A program made the translations under genes and the position numbers. Shown here piece by piece: positions 11,208 to 22,341 of a stretch of 64,000 nt of DNA (positions are counted from its first letter, which is position 1; each line of letters begins with the position of its first letter). The DNA lies in contig OX387194.1 of the NCBI GenBank assembly GCA_947561395.2, positions 12,200,048 through 12,264,047 of the forward strand, read 5' to 3'. The DNA comes from Buxus sempervirens. Taxonomy: Eukaryota > Streptophyta > Magnoliopsida > Buxales > Buxaceae. Below the pieces are notes generated by a model, which ran no database searches, was not told where the DNA came from, and worked only from the letters and a program-made list of their open reading frames with translations.

Positions 11208-14200
11208 TGTAAAATCCCCAATTTTCTGGAAAATTTTAAAATTAATATTTTAGTGATTAAATTTATGTTAACTAATTAATTTTGCAGAAAAGGGAGGTTA
11301 TTGATTTAAATAGGAAAAGTGGCTTGTGCTGGTCGGGCTATTTAAGTAATAAGGTATGAGGAGTTTCTAGAAATTTCAATTAGTTGATTATGCTCGGATG
11401 AGGTGGCAAAGATAATTGATTTTTAACTCTAATTGAGCTGCTGGTATAGGAATTTTGGTAGTATGGCACCACAGCAACTCATGAATTAAAAGTGTGGTTG
11501 AGCGGCAAGTATAAAATCCAGTGTAAACAAGCTCGCTGGTTTCTGCTGAGTTTTGATCGAGCAAAATCAGAGATCTCAGAGAGAAGAGAGATCAGAACCT
11601 AGGGTTTGAGGAGATTTAAATTTGGTTGCTGAGGTGTTCATCAAGAGAAGTGATCCGGTTGTGAGCTCTGCTTATTGGTATAGAAGAGAGCTGCTGCAGA
11701 ACTTCAATTCCTCAAGAGTAATCTGAATTCTGCAAAATTCAGATCAAGTTGGAGGTAAGTTATCATCGATTTGTAGTATTTTAGCTTATAAGTTAATACT
11801 ATTTCGAATTAGGTCTCAGATCTGAGTAGTTTAGTCGTCTCTGCAGGAAATAGAGAAAATAGGAGGGAGCGAGAGAAGAAATCTGAAAATCTATTCGTAG
11901 ATTGGTTTATTGTGGAAGCTCGAAATTGATCTGCAGGTAAGTAGCACTTCGTTTTCAGATTAGCAAGGTTTAATCTAAGTATAGTTGTATGAGCTCAAAT
12001 CTGCCGTTTTCTCTGTTTTAACCGTCATTGACGCTTAGATCATAGTATACTGTTTATGCTTAAGATAAATTGAATCTCATGTTAATTTACTGTTTAAGGA
12101 GTTAGAATTGTGCTGAAAGTGGCCTGAAGGTAAACCATTAGATTTGTACTCGTGAATTGATGAATTCGTATAGTTGAGATTTCTGAAATTCTGATGGAAG
12201 GAATGGTGGGCGACTGATTTAATGTGGTGTGGTTTAGGTACTACTTAAATTCAAATATGTGTTAATCATATGTTTAGAATGTTAGAGTTATACTAAAAGT
12301 AGTTTGAATAGGAAAGAGGCATTCAGTCCTAGAGAAATATGGATTGTCGAAGGAATATATGCAATCTGGTATAGAGCGCCCAGGATTGCTGGGGAGCGCC
12401 TACCTCCCCAGAGGTTGGCGCCCATCTGTTTTGTTATGGCTAGGTGCGACTGAGTTTAGGAATTCTGTAACTCAAGTCTTTAACTTCTAATTGTTAACCT
12501 AGGAGGTCTAAATAGGATTGGTAAAGGTGCTGAAGTGGTTGTTGATTACTGAAGTGAAGAAATTCTGAATGTATGGGAAAATCTAGAGAGCTGGTGGGAG
12601 GTTGTGGTTGTTCTCTTAATAATATAAATTCTGGTTCCTATCATTTAATTATTATTCTCATAACTGAATCAAGGTTAGATATGTTCTGAATTAGTTAAAA
12701 CACAGAACCTTTACAGCAAAATAGAAGTGAGCAAACAAGAAGCTTAGGCAATGAATAACTAGAAAGGAAGTGTTAGAGGGAATTGGCAATTAGTAAGTAG
12801 TTGTACTATAATGATTTACTTAAATTCAATTATATGATAGAGGCAAGATTAGGGAGTTAATATATCACCAGAACTAGTTGGATTACAACAAAATAGATCA
12901 GTCCTAATCAAATTTCCATAGCTGTACCTGAATCTGGAAAAATAAAGAGAGTGCCTACCATTGCCTACCATTGCTGACCTGTAGCCCAGCTCTAGTTTAA
13001 GGGATTCAAACTCAAATCCTTATTTCCAGCAAGGGGAGAAACCTTTGGGAATCTAACCTAGAGTAATTAAAGAACTTCTGGAAAATAAAAGGGGTTAGTC
13101 TGAGAAATTCTGCAGGTACTAGTGTAAAAATCAGCAATCTATCTAAGTAATTAAGAGTGAGTACTTTAATAAGTTCTGAGATTTTTCCAGCAATTATAAA
13201 TTGGGATTTTCTACAATTATAAGGTGGTATTATCTACAAGATAAATGGGAGATGAAGAAAGGGAATTGGAGTGAGATATAGGTGCTGAACCTGGGTTTAT
13301 AATTAAGTATAAAGTAAAGAAATCAGAAGAATGGAGTGAGAAATGAGTTGGAGATTATAAAGAAATCTGAACCTATGTATAGTCTCTAGTTGGTTTCTTT
13401 TGTAAAACATATTAAGTAAGATCCTCTAAGGATACTTTATAAAGGATAAAAAGGATGGGAGTACAATAATAAATGCTGAAATGAAAATACTAAAGAGAGG
13501 TATATGAAGTAAAAGAGTTAAAGAAAGAGTTGAGAATATTAGATTAAATAAAAGTGAGTTAGTGTAAATTTTATGGGGAAAGATTTCTGTTGAGTATAAA
13601 AACAAAGGTGACAGGTCTGAATTTAATATTATTACAAAACTTTGATATCTATATGTAGATTTGCCGGTTTAATCGTGTTTTGGCAGTTTTACCGAATTTT
13701 GACTATACAAGGGGATTTTAAGCACTATTTTGGAAAGGACCTTTAAAACAAAGTTATTTTGGACAAATCTGATATTTGAAATTCTTATACACTTGGAGGA
13801 TGTTTTTGTGAGTTGTGATGGCTTGAAGGTTATCTTACCTCCGTGTACTCGGGGATGCCCCATGTATTTGGGATGTTGATACCTCTGTGTACTCAGAGAT
13901 GCCCCGTGTACTCGGGATGATATGATTGAGATTGAGATGAGTTGTGCTTGCTAGATTTCACGATTGGTTTTGGTTTTAGAGTCTAGTGGGCATAGCTCGA
14001 TATGGATCCATGTTAGGAGCTAGTTAGTGGAAGGGATTGTTCTTTACTAGTTGTAATACTTTGTTCACGCACGCGTTTCCACTGTGTACTCAGTGAGGCT
14101 TGATCGTGTACTCGGCTGGCTGCGGCTATCCCTCATTTTATCGTGTACTCGGACTGTGACTGGATTAGTACATGCCAACCCATCACTGTACTGGATGGGT

Positions 14201-14785
14201 TCTCCCGCAATAAGACGATGATCGTGTACTCGGCATATCGCACCTAAGCCGGGAGGTGGCATAGTGAACACTGGCATTACCTAGTTAAAGACAGTCTTAT
14301 TTCATGAGTCCTGCAGTGATTTATCAACTGTTGATTTGATGTTACATATATATTTGTTGAACTGGATTATTTCTGTATTTTATACTGTTGATTGGATTAT
14401 TGTTGAATTACTCGGATTATTCGGAACTAAGGTGTTATCGCTACTGTTGCATGATTTACAACTGTATCATATTTTAGAACTGATGAACTGTATTTGGGCA
14501 TGCATGTGCTGCTTACTGGGATATTCATATCTCATTCTTTTCCGTTTTGTTTTGTTTTCAGATTCTGGTAAGGACGGCACCAGCGGGTATATGCTTGGTT
14601 CATGTGAGTTAGCCTTGGGTTATAGTATTTTTATTGATGAGCTTGGGTTATAGTGCACTCTGATTATCTAGTTATTGTTTTATTCATGTTTTCCTTCACT
14701 CTGATTTGCTATCCTGGGTTATATATATTAACCTTCGGAGATAAGTTACGATTTTACCTACGTAACTTGGATCCGGGGCGTTACA
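11208..14785 (+). repeat. 3' LTR (3578 bp) of the young element
   Basis: Starts TGTAAAATCCCC, ends GGGGCGTTACA, matching the 5' LTR at an offset of 6061 bases before the 10-bp indel (near 12970) and 6051 after it. Confidence 0.95.
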
Positions 14786-15008
14786 AATAGGGGTGCCTAA
14801 CACCTTCCCCTGTTCATAACCTAATCCCCTTACCCATCTCTGGTTTTTTTTTAGAGGATTATTTTTACCCTAAATTTGCTTTTTTATGCTTATTTGATAT
14901 TTTGGTGTCCATTCACACATAAACAGAATGGTGGCGACTCTGTGTTTTTTTTACCAATCCCGTGTGATGACGAGGAAGTAATTGAATTGATTTTTCCCAT
15001 GTCTCACA

Positions 15009-16030
15009 ACTGTACAGTGTAGGAGATGGGATAAAGATCATGGATAATCAAAATAATATTATAACCAGTTGCAGTTGGATGGATTGTGTCCTCGAGCTCT
15101 TCGAGTTTGTGCCTTTTATAGCCAATCTTTGACGGTTGGTCAACATCCCACTCTTGCACGATCTTCATGGAGGTCGGTCATCCGCAGTCTTCTGCTCATG
15201 AAAGATAACCGCCCGGCCACGATCTTAAATTGGTTATTCTCAAACGAACGATGACACAATCTTTTGATAATCATGAGTATGGTTCGTCGTATGGGCTTGC
15301 GTGGCCTTAACTGAACTCTCGGTCTATGTGTATGCTGACGTGGCCTATCTGACTGCACAAAGCCTACGTGTGTTTATGACATGGCCTCAATAGGCCATGT
15401 AGATACCATGTGGCCAGATCTGATTTCTTCTCCAGATCTGAATTCTTCTACTTTCATCACCTTTCTCGTAACCTTCTCACTCAGGCTTCATTCACAACCC
15501 ATCATCTCCTATTTATCTCACTGTAGCCTCACTAATAGAGAAAATCTCTGCACCTCTATCAAACTGCCAGGTCTACTAGGTTTGAGAACTTGAAACAGAC
15601 GGATCATGCCAGACGAAGAGGGTAGCAGAAGGTGCGTTATGAATGAAGACAGAGTGAAGAAGGTAGGAGAGAGCTACAACTTTTGAAGCATCTTAAATGT
15701 AGGAGCCTGTATCAGTAGAAACGTAGAAGAAGACAAAGGCATGCGGAATGAAGATGCGTGGATATGATGCGCTTGTATCCCACACTGAGACCATGGCCCT
15801 CGGATCAGTCAAACCGTCGAAACGTTTCGGTTTGGAGTCCCCACTATCCATCATGTAATGACTGTGGATAGTCACCCATAAGTTATGTAAATAATATAAA
15901 AGCGGTTTAATCTGAAATTTGGTCAGGAGGTTACGTTAAGAGGTTGAGAAGGTGTTAGGCACTCAACCCCCTCTAGTTTAGCAAACGGGTTGCTCTTTTC
16001 AAATTTCACCCTAAAATTCTAATTTTACAA
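15009..16030 (-). mobile_element. Probable continuation of the gag element's leader/LTR beyond LTR A
   Basis: Read on the minus strand this piece has GAGTGCCTAACACCTTCTC and later TGGGGACTCCAAACC. These resemble the GGTGCCTAACACCTTCCCC and GGTGGCGACTC motifs near the 3' end of LTR A, which are common in plant gypsy LTR and leader regions. The orientation agrees with the minus-strand gag at 1-1080. I infer that LTR A split one older element into 1-1814 and this part. The exact LTR ends are not visible, and none of the short open frames here resembles a protein. Confidence 0.4.
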
Positions 16031-16054
16031 AATCTTAATATGACTGTTGGGGGG

Positions 16055-16240
16055 GAAACGGATAGCCGCTTTTTGGGCCACGCGTGCTGGCATAACGGGC
16101 CCTAGGCACGGCACATGTGCCCGTCCCCTAAGCACGACACGACCCACTAGGAGGTCACAGGTCGTGCTATGCCAAGCAAGGGCACAAGCACGCTTTGAGC
16201 ATGCTAGGCTTTGCCGTGCCCGTACCGCCCCAGCCGATAA
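16055..16240. repeat. GC-rich block of interleaved GGCACG/CGTGCC-type inverted motifs
   Basis: In an AT-rich setting this block has many short self-complementary pieces such as GGGCCC, GGCACGGCACATGTGCCCG and CGACACGACCC / GGTCGTGC. It looks like a fragment of a plant repeat with a GGCACGG-type motif. The open frame across it follows from base composition and is not supported as a gene. Confidence 0.4.
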
Positions 16241-16722
16241 GCAACCCTAGTGGGAGGGAACAGTTGTAAAACTGTTTGTTAAATTTTGAAAAAATTGAAG
16301 CAGTTTTGACCATTATACCCTTTTATTAATAAATCTCCTTGATAATGTGTAAATGTTGTTTGGAAAGCTACGCATTTTGTTTAGCACAATCCCCAAGGAA
16401 CCTATTATTGTTATATATGTTAGCGGAGAGGCATGCGCTATGCATGTGATATGATTAAGCTTTGTAACTAAAGTTACTTGTGTGTAAATGTGGATGCATT
16501 AAAATATAATTTTTAAAAACAATCAGAAAAAGATAAATAATGTGGATGCACCATGTAATTCTATTACCTGTATGACGTATTTCAAAATCCATATATAACA
16601 CAAGAGAACAAATTGATATGTATGTGTGCGTATATAATAAATAAATAACACATATATAAATATATGTATGTATACCATAATTAAAAGGGAAGCGCCCTAA
16701 AAAGCATGCAATAATTGTTGAC

Positions 16723-17627
16723 ATGAATTAAAATTGTGTATATATGTAATCAAGTTGGTTTAATATGTTTTGACCTTAAAACCAAAGCCGAAGCCGAATA
16801 ATGGATTACGGACAAACCAAAACTGGCCTTAATAGGTAGTTCAGTTTGGTTATCAGTTTTAATCGAACCACAACCATGGTTCTAGCTATTCAATTATGCT
16901 ATGATAGCCTAGTTCGTTAATTTGACCAATGATTTAAATCTCCATATTTGCTCATCCTCACGATTTGTTTTGTGATTATCAAACAGTTCCCGCTTGTACT
17001 TATATTAATTTCGAGCACTAAACTAAATATTTCTGCTCTAGTGAAACTGACATAAGTTTGAAGGTAAAATATTGCATTATTTTAATTCACTGAGATAATT
17101 TAGATAAAAAGATTAGGTCATCTAAGGGGTGAGAATTTGTTGAAGGGTAGCTTTTGGAAAGTGAAAAAATTAATTAAAAGAGCCAACCAATAATATCAGG
17201 GGTCTAAGTGCATAATTGAAACATCTCGTTGTAAATCTCAATAAATAATAAAGAAGCGGTCATGAACTGGATGGAGACTCCTTATATCAGTCTTGACGCT
17301 GATAGATGTCATTATTAGCAGAACTTTAAGAAGATTGTTTACTTTCCTCGTACAAATCCGGTTGCATCATTAAAAACGAACACACGTACAAGACATAAAG
17401 CAAACAAATAATCTTTCTACTGTTTATCACTTCTATATATCGACTTTGAAGCAAAATTTTTTTTTTTTTTTTTTTTTTTTTGACTTTGAAGCAAATTTGT
17501 TTAAGTAGTTGAGGAAAGGGAAACAATTAAGAGCACGCTTTCCAAAGAGCCTCCTCGTTTTACTACACGTACGTAAACAATAAGAGTTTAGGATATGTAA
17601 GGCTTAAAATTTGTTAAAGGGTATTTT
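16723..17627. other. Segment present in unit 1, absent from unit 2
   Basis: Unit 2 joins CTAAAAAGCATGCCATGATTG straight to TTTTTGGAAGTAAAAC..AAAAGGACAAATC near 35695. Unit 1 has about 0.9 kb between the same flanks. It holds a degenerate GGTTTGGTT/AACCGAACC stretch (about 16760-16880), a 21-25 base T run at 17457-17481 and no supportable gene. No target duplication or terminal repeat is evident, so deletion in unit 2 is as likely as insertion here. Confidence 0.55.
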
Positions 17628-18690
17628 TTGGAAAGTAAAAAATAAAAGGACAAATCTACCCCTATAAAAATATAAGACAATATTATTGTAAGGTTGTTTT
17701 GGGAAAAGAATTAATTAGCTTTGGCATGCTTCCCAAGATTGTGTTCTCTTTATATATAGTATAGATATAGATTACCGTCCTAAACAATATGATACATTAA
17801 ATTGGAGCCTTGCAAGTTTTCCTATTGTGCCCCTTCCAAGTATTAACATTATTTTCACCAGCATAATTAATAAGCGCAAGAAAAATTATAAAATTAGCCA
17901 ATTTGACCTGGATGACCCCAACCAGAAAAATCATTTCTATTGCATTGCATGAATCTGTATATTGGTAAAGCCAACTCTGGGGACTATTCATTCTGGCTCT
18001 CCTTTTTTCTCCCCAGAAATGCCTCCCCAAATCAAAAGATCAATCATTATTCATCCCCATTCGAAACCACCTATATAAACATGCGGTGCCTCCATATTAT
18101 TAGTTGAAAGAGAATAAAATTTAGAAAGAAATGGGCCTCTGCATATGAATTGTTTGATAGCTTGATTACATCTTCGGTTAGAAACACTATAAAGTGATTT
18201 TATTAGATCCAAACCAAAAATATCACAATACCCAGGACTGGCTATGAAGCAGAGAAGAAAATTGTTATTCCTGTCAAGAACAAAACAAGATTCTGAAACC
18301 AGTGATAGAAAAGGCCATGCTATTTGAAGTCTAAGATGTGTTTACAGTAAATATAACTCTGAATTTTTAGAAATTCATGGCTTCTAGGACTCTACAAAAA
18401 TGCATTTATAATCCTTTTGTATTTTCAATAATATTCTTTGGATTGTTTTGATATAGTTGAAATCCCATGAAATTATGCTTATTCAGACGTACAACAAATG
18501 AGCATGAGAAAGGGAAGAGGATGAAGCCTACCTCACTTTCCAGCAACAGGCAACGGTCGTCAAAGCACAATGCATGATGAAAGACAGTAGTGAGGGCTTC
18601 GTTAAGTAAGGGAACATACAATGGTGCTCAAGCAAGTCATTGAGAGAGAATGGGAAGGAAGACTGACTTTTTGGAACGCTTGTTCGTGTT
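17628..18690. other. Unit 1 sequence downstream of EC1, no gene seen
   Basis: This is matched in unit 2 by about 35700-36800 with small indels. It is AT-rich; short open frames on either strand are not kept between the two units, which argues against coding. Confidence 0.5.
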
Positions 18691-19120
18691 TTAATGGCGC
18701 TTAAATGTGGGTCGTTGAACCGCTTGTTTGGTTCAGTTAAAATTGAGAACTGACTGACAGATCGAAACTGACTTTGGATCGATTTGGCTTGGGTTTCAAA
18801 GTTTGTGGTTAGCTTTTGGTTCCGATAATGTATAGGGAATTAATTTTGGTTTGGTTTTTGGTTGATGTTTCGGTTAAGCCAAACTGAAACACAATTTAAA
18901 AAATATGCTTCATTAAACTGAACCAAAGCGAACATATATATACTTACACACATATTCGGTTTTCAGGTTGGAGAGCGATCAGTTCTCAATTCAGGTCGGT
19001 TCAATTTTGGGGTTAATAATACCGAACCTCGAATTGATCTTGGATTGGGTTAACTGGAACCAAAACGAACTGAGTTGCGACAAAAAAGTAAGTTTGGTCC
19101 GGTCTTTCTTGGCCAGATTT
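18690..19120. repeat. Degenerate AACCGAAC/GTTTGGTT-rich element, unit 1 copy
   Basis: Loosely repeated CGGTTTGG, GGTTCGGT and their complements form an imperfect inverted repeat, as in many plant MITE or hAT-derived remnants. Unit 2 has it at about 36820-37190, so it predates the duplication. No clear ends or target duplication are visible. Confidence 0.4.
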
Positions 19121-19458
19121 ATTTTGCTTTGCATTGAAGACGCTTAATTCTATTGTATTTACTTTTGTAAGCAAACTTGTGTCCTATTTTGTAGGTACTA
19201 CTAATTTTTCCCCCAGATTTACTCCTTTTGAGTGATTCCAATTCTATCATACTAAATCGTGAAGGAACCGGTTTATGGTGAAACCGGTTCAATTGGCTGG
19301 TCTGTGCCAGTATTTAGAAGAGAGAAAAGACAAATTCAGGTAAAACATCAAATCAGACCAACTGCAGCATGACAGATTTCAAATAGACCAAAATTACCTT
19401 ACAAAATCCAGAATTCCTTCTTCCTCCCATAAACGGCCTGAAATTTGAAACAAACTAA

Positions 19459-19842
19459 TTAATGGAAGGTGGTGGCCGGAGGTGGCGCAAAAGGCAGAGG
19501 AGAAGCGGCGGTTACATCACAGAAGCCTCGGAGAATGTCACCCTCTTGAAGAGTAAAGCCAAGGGAAGTGAGCATGGCGGGCCAGCATTGATGAGTGATG
19601 ACACGAATGGCTCGGCAGCAATCGAGGCCGAGAGAGGTTTCGCCGTTGAGGAAGAAGAGAATGATCTCGTTTGTGCAAAATTGGAGCTGCAGAAGTGCGT
19701 TCCAGCAGTCCATGTTTCCTCCACTCTGAAGACGAGCAGCAATATTGTGGCCTGCAGGGATGAGGTGCAGCTGTCTTGCTGCCATTGCAATACCCATGAG
19801 AGATGACACTGCAACTATGAGAGCAAGCTTGTTGAGAGCCAT
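19459..19842 (-). CDS. Egg cell-secreted protein EC1-like, unit 1 copy
   Basis: An intronless 127-residue frame that I recognise as the EC1 (egg cell 1) family of the prolamin-like superfamily. Residues 1-22 form a signal peptide ending AMAA. The mature part has the family hallmarks: NIAARLQSGG, DCWNAL, CTNEIILFFLNGE, CCRAI and CWPAMLTSLGFT. Six cysteines lie at 46, 56, 75, 76, 86 and 108, as expected for three disulfides. Length fits the family (about 120-160). In Arabidopsis EC1 proteins are stored in egg-cell vesicles and released when sperm arrive, activating sperm for gamete fusion; the role here is inferred from family. It differs from the unit 2 copy at 7 of 127 residues, including Phe55 where unit 2 has Ser beside Cys56. 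A TATA box lies 63 bp upstream of the start. The open frames on the other strand are shadows. Confidence 0.93.
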   Translation of the reverse strand: MALNKLALIVAVSSLMGIAMAARQLHLIPAGHNIAARLQSGGNMDCWNALLQLQFCTNEIILFFLNGETSLGLDCCRAIRVITHQCWPAMLTSLGFTLQEGDILRGFCDVTAASPLPFAPPPATTFH

Positions 19843-19904
19843 TGCTTGGATGAGAGAGAGAGAGAGATAGAGATGGGTTTAGGGTATATGGGTGGAAGCA
19901 TGGA

Positions 19905-19913
19905 AATTTATAG
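19905..19913 (-). promoter_or_regulatory. TATA box of the unit 1 EC1 gene
   Basis: CTATAAATTT on the minus strand, 63-70 bp before the start codon. The unit 2 gene has the identical box at 38031-38039. A GA/CT run lies between box and start in both. Confidence 0.6.
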
Positions 19914-20219
19914 GAAGGGAGAACAGTGTATGTTGTGTCTTATGATTTATTAAGCTGATCGTGGAGATAATTGTAACGGATGTTTCATGAATGATGAAAC
20001 TGATAACTCTTGAGCTTCCCAAGATTGTTAGTGCAGTGATTAAATTAAATGGAAAAATTAAGGCCAAGATTAGAGGACCGTTAGAATCTTTAAGGATTCC
20101 ACCACCTCCTCCAGGTTTAGGATTACCCTAGCTAGAGATGAGCCATCAATATTCAACTTCAAGAAAATCTTTTGGAGGCTTCAGTTTAAAATTTGTTATT
20201 ATGCTAGCTTTTAATTTTT

Positions 20220-20530
20220 GAATATTTTTTCATTTTTTGTTATTATTTATTCATTTATTTTAAGCAATTTGTACACTGTTATTAAAGATGAAAAAATGTG
20301 ATTTTTTTCAACATTTGTTACCATACATTAATGCTGTCAAACTTTTATTGGCCAGGATCATGGACTGGTGTGACAATCTATGGCTGAGTGGGGGTGTCTT
20401 GGAGTCTGCTTAGTGCCTGTAATCAGTGCATTCAAGAACAGGCATAGACCATCTATTCAAAATTTCAAACTTTAGACTGGAAATTAAAGCACACGTTAAT
20501 TGCACCTGGAAATGCATTTTATAACCTTAC
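20220..20530 (-). repeat. Conserved EC1 upstream block, unit 1 copy
   Basis: This block, with TGACAATCTATGGCTGAGTG at about 20370, is found four times: here, about 38340-38650, 46800-47110 and 48780-49090. In units 1 and 2 it is 0.4-0.7 kb upstream of the EC1 start. In units 3 and 4 no EC1 coding sequence follows it, so those are stranded promoter-side remnants. Confidence 0.7.
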
Positions 20531-20759
20531 ATCATACCATTGAATTAGGAACTCTAGCTTAAACGGTTCAACAGGTGGTTCAAGCCAAGACAACCAAGAG
20601 ACTACACAATACTATTGGGCATAAGCAACTATCATTTACCTCATCTGGTTTAGTTGCCTATTGTGACATGGCTCTGTTTATCAGGTAGAGTAATAATGTG
20701 GCTAATTCAGACATTACAACTGGCAAGAATCCTCTAAATAGATATTTTGCACAATTCTT

Positions 20760-20763
20760 GCCA
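20760..20763. other. Deletion scar: loss of the PIP-like gene from unit 1
   Basis: Unit 1 runs ...CACAATTCTTG | CCATGTTATTAACCTGCC. Unit 2 has the same two flanks at about 38880 and 40388 with 1.5 kb between them, including a PIP-like gene. Unit 4 also has the gene followed by the ATGTTACTAACCTGC flank. The interior is thus ancestral and unit 1 lost it. Confidence 0.75.
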
Positions 20764-22341
20764 TGTTATTAACCTGCCTATCCTCCGGATTTTAGGCCAT
20801 GTGTGGTATTTTGCTTCTCAAGGAAGATGCAATTGCTTTATAATTGATTTCTATGAACTGCTCTGTAAAAATTAATTGAAATGAAAAGCTGACGTTTAGC
20901 GAACTCCGATTTAAGGAGTGTTTTTAGGCCAAGAATTAATAAATTACAAAGTGGGATTTATTGAATAACATAAGGATAAATGATTTAGACAAAACTATCA
21001 ATTAAGTGTCACTGGGCAGAAATAATCCAATGGCAATGAGCATGTTAAATGTGTGTGTGTGTGCGTATATATATACTGTTATTACATGGGCTTATTTTTT
21101 TAATGGGTTTAGGTAATATTTTTTAGTATCTATAATGAAAATAGCAAAAACAATGAAAAATTCCACTCACAAAGATTCCTATCAATGACCTAGTTCTTCA
21201 TTTTCGACCTAAATATTTCTATTGAACTCTGCAATCTGCATCCTTTCCTTTCACTATTTCTCTTTTAGTTAGAAAGGAGAGCTCCCACTAAGGGATTGAT
21301 ATCATCTATAGTTCAACTGTAACCAACTACATTAAAAAAAAGTGAAAAAAAAAAAGAGAACTTTTCATTTCTCTTTCTCCTGCATTTTTTTTTAATGATT
21401 AATGAAGATTTCAATAAGATCAAAAAGAAGAAGGGGACCCCACAAGATGTGGGATCATCCAAAATACATCATAAACCAAAAGACACAAACACTATGGATG
21501 AGCAAAATACAATGAGCTACATCAAAAAGTGGCAACAACCAAAAAGCGCCGCTAGTGGTCCAAACCACACCACATATAAGTCATAGTCACCCAGTCCATA
21601 ATAATATCTAACAATGAATATGTAGAAAGTCCTTCTACGGCACTAAATCCCAAGAAGCTATCAAAGATATAACCTAGTTGACCACATAAAATTTTCTAAC
21701 CATCAGGCCCTAAAAAATGCTCTGATTACGTACCCACCATAGTGTCCATGGAGTAACAAAAAAAAAATACCCTGTAAAGCTTCCTCCCTAATCTTCTCTC
21801 TCTCTCTCTCCTGCATTAAAAATTGAAAAACTTTTTTTCACTTTTTTCTACAATTGCTTGCCGTTGTATAGTTGAACCCTCTTATGGATTCAACTATAGA
21901 TGATGTCAGTGGGTGCGTAGAAGTAGAACGGCTATTTCAAGCACAAACGCATCGTTTCCTTTTGGGACATTGAGGCCCCATTTGGATAGCAAGAGAATAC
22001 AAGAAACTAAAAGAAAATAGGCTTTTCTCGCTTCTCAGGTGCGTTTGGCTGGCTGGAAATTGTGGGGGCCACAGTTTCTCAAAATTAAAAATGATAATAA
22101 CCGCCCTTTTTGTTTCCTACATGTTAAGATCAGATTTTGCATCGTGAAAACCAAGATTTGAAAAGTTTTCAATGACACCCCTCTTCCAGTGACGGTTATC
22201 TTCTTCAACCCCTCTCCCTACATCTGCATGACTCTTCTTTACATTCTTTTTTAATTTATTTTATTCTCTACAACTTCTCGGATTCTTGGTATATATTAGG
22301 AGTGTGTCATGAGCATAAATCGAAGGTATCAACATCGTCAT
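20764..22341. other. Unit 1 sequence between the deletion scar and LTR C
   Basis: Paralogous to 40388-41390 plus 44278-44920 in unit 2. It holds a TG/TA microsatellite near 21050-21075, a short (CT)n run near 21796 and the EMPTY site of LTR D (TACGTACCCACCATAG near 21730). No gene is supported: the open frame at 21395-21586 is not kept in the matching unit 2 sequence. Confidence 0.6.

Larger units (their letters stand above)
5147..14785 (+). mobile_element. Complete young non-autonomous LTR retrotransposon (LARD-like, gypsy-derived), 9.6 kb
   Basis: The element is bounded by the perfect 5-bp duplication AATAG (5142-5146 and 14786-14790). It has two direct LTRs (5147-8734 and 11208-14785) starting TGTAAAATCCCC and ending GGGGCGTTACA, a primer-binding site at 8737 and a polypurine tract ending at 11207. 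Excising it rejoins LTR A at ...TGTGTGGATGAATAG | GGGTGCC. The 2.5-kb interior holds no intact gag or pol frame, only decayed traces. Long LTRs with a non-coding interior fit the LARD type of parasite element, mobilised by proteins from a relative. The interior end (GAAATTTCGAGGACGAAATTT then the polypurine tract) resembles Tekay/Del chromoviruses; that link is inference. The LTRs differ visibly by one base and one 10-bp indel, so insertion was recent. Confidence 0.95.
1815..15008 (+). mobile_element. LTR A: solo-type LTR, interrupted by two later insertions
   Basis: A complete LTR starts TGTAGACACCCC at 1815 and ends CATGTCTCACA at 15008. Its own sequence is 1815-3000, 4745-5146 and 14791-15008, about 1.8 kb in all; the rest is LTR B and a 9.6-kb young element. 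The boundaries are confirmed by LTR B, an inverted second copy with the same ends. A TATA box (TATAAATA, 2223-2230) sets plus-strand transcription. Neither a primer-binding site after 15008 nor a polypurine tract before 1815 is seen, so it looks like a solo LTR. The flanking five bases (GCTAC left, ACTGT right) do not match, so the target duplication is lost or the LTR arose by recombination between elements. Confidence 0.8.

Noticed and set aside
16047-16250. 67-codon Arg/Ala-rich frame
   Set aside because: Follows from the GC-rich repeat block; composition explains it.
19462-19806. 114-codon plus-strand frame over EC1 (and 86-codon frame at 37665-37925)
   Set aside because: Antisense shadows of the EC1 genes, whose minus-strand product has a signal peptide and all six family cysteines.
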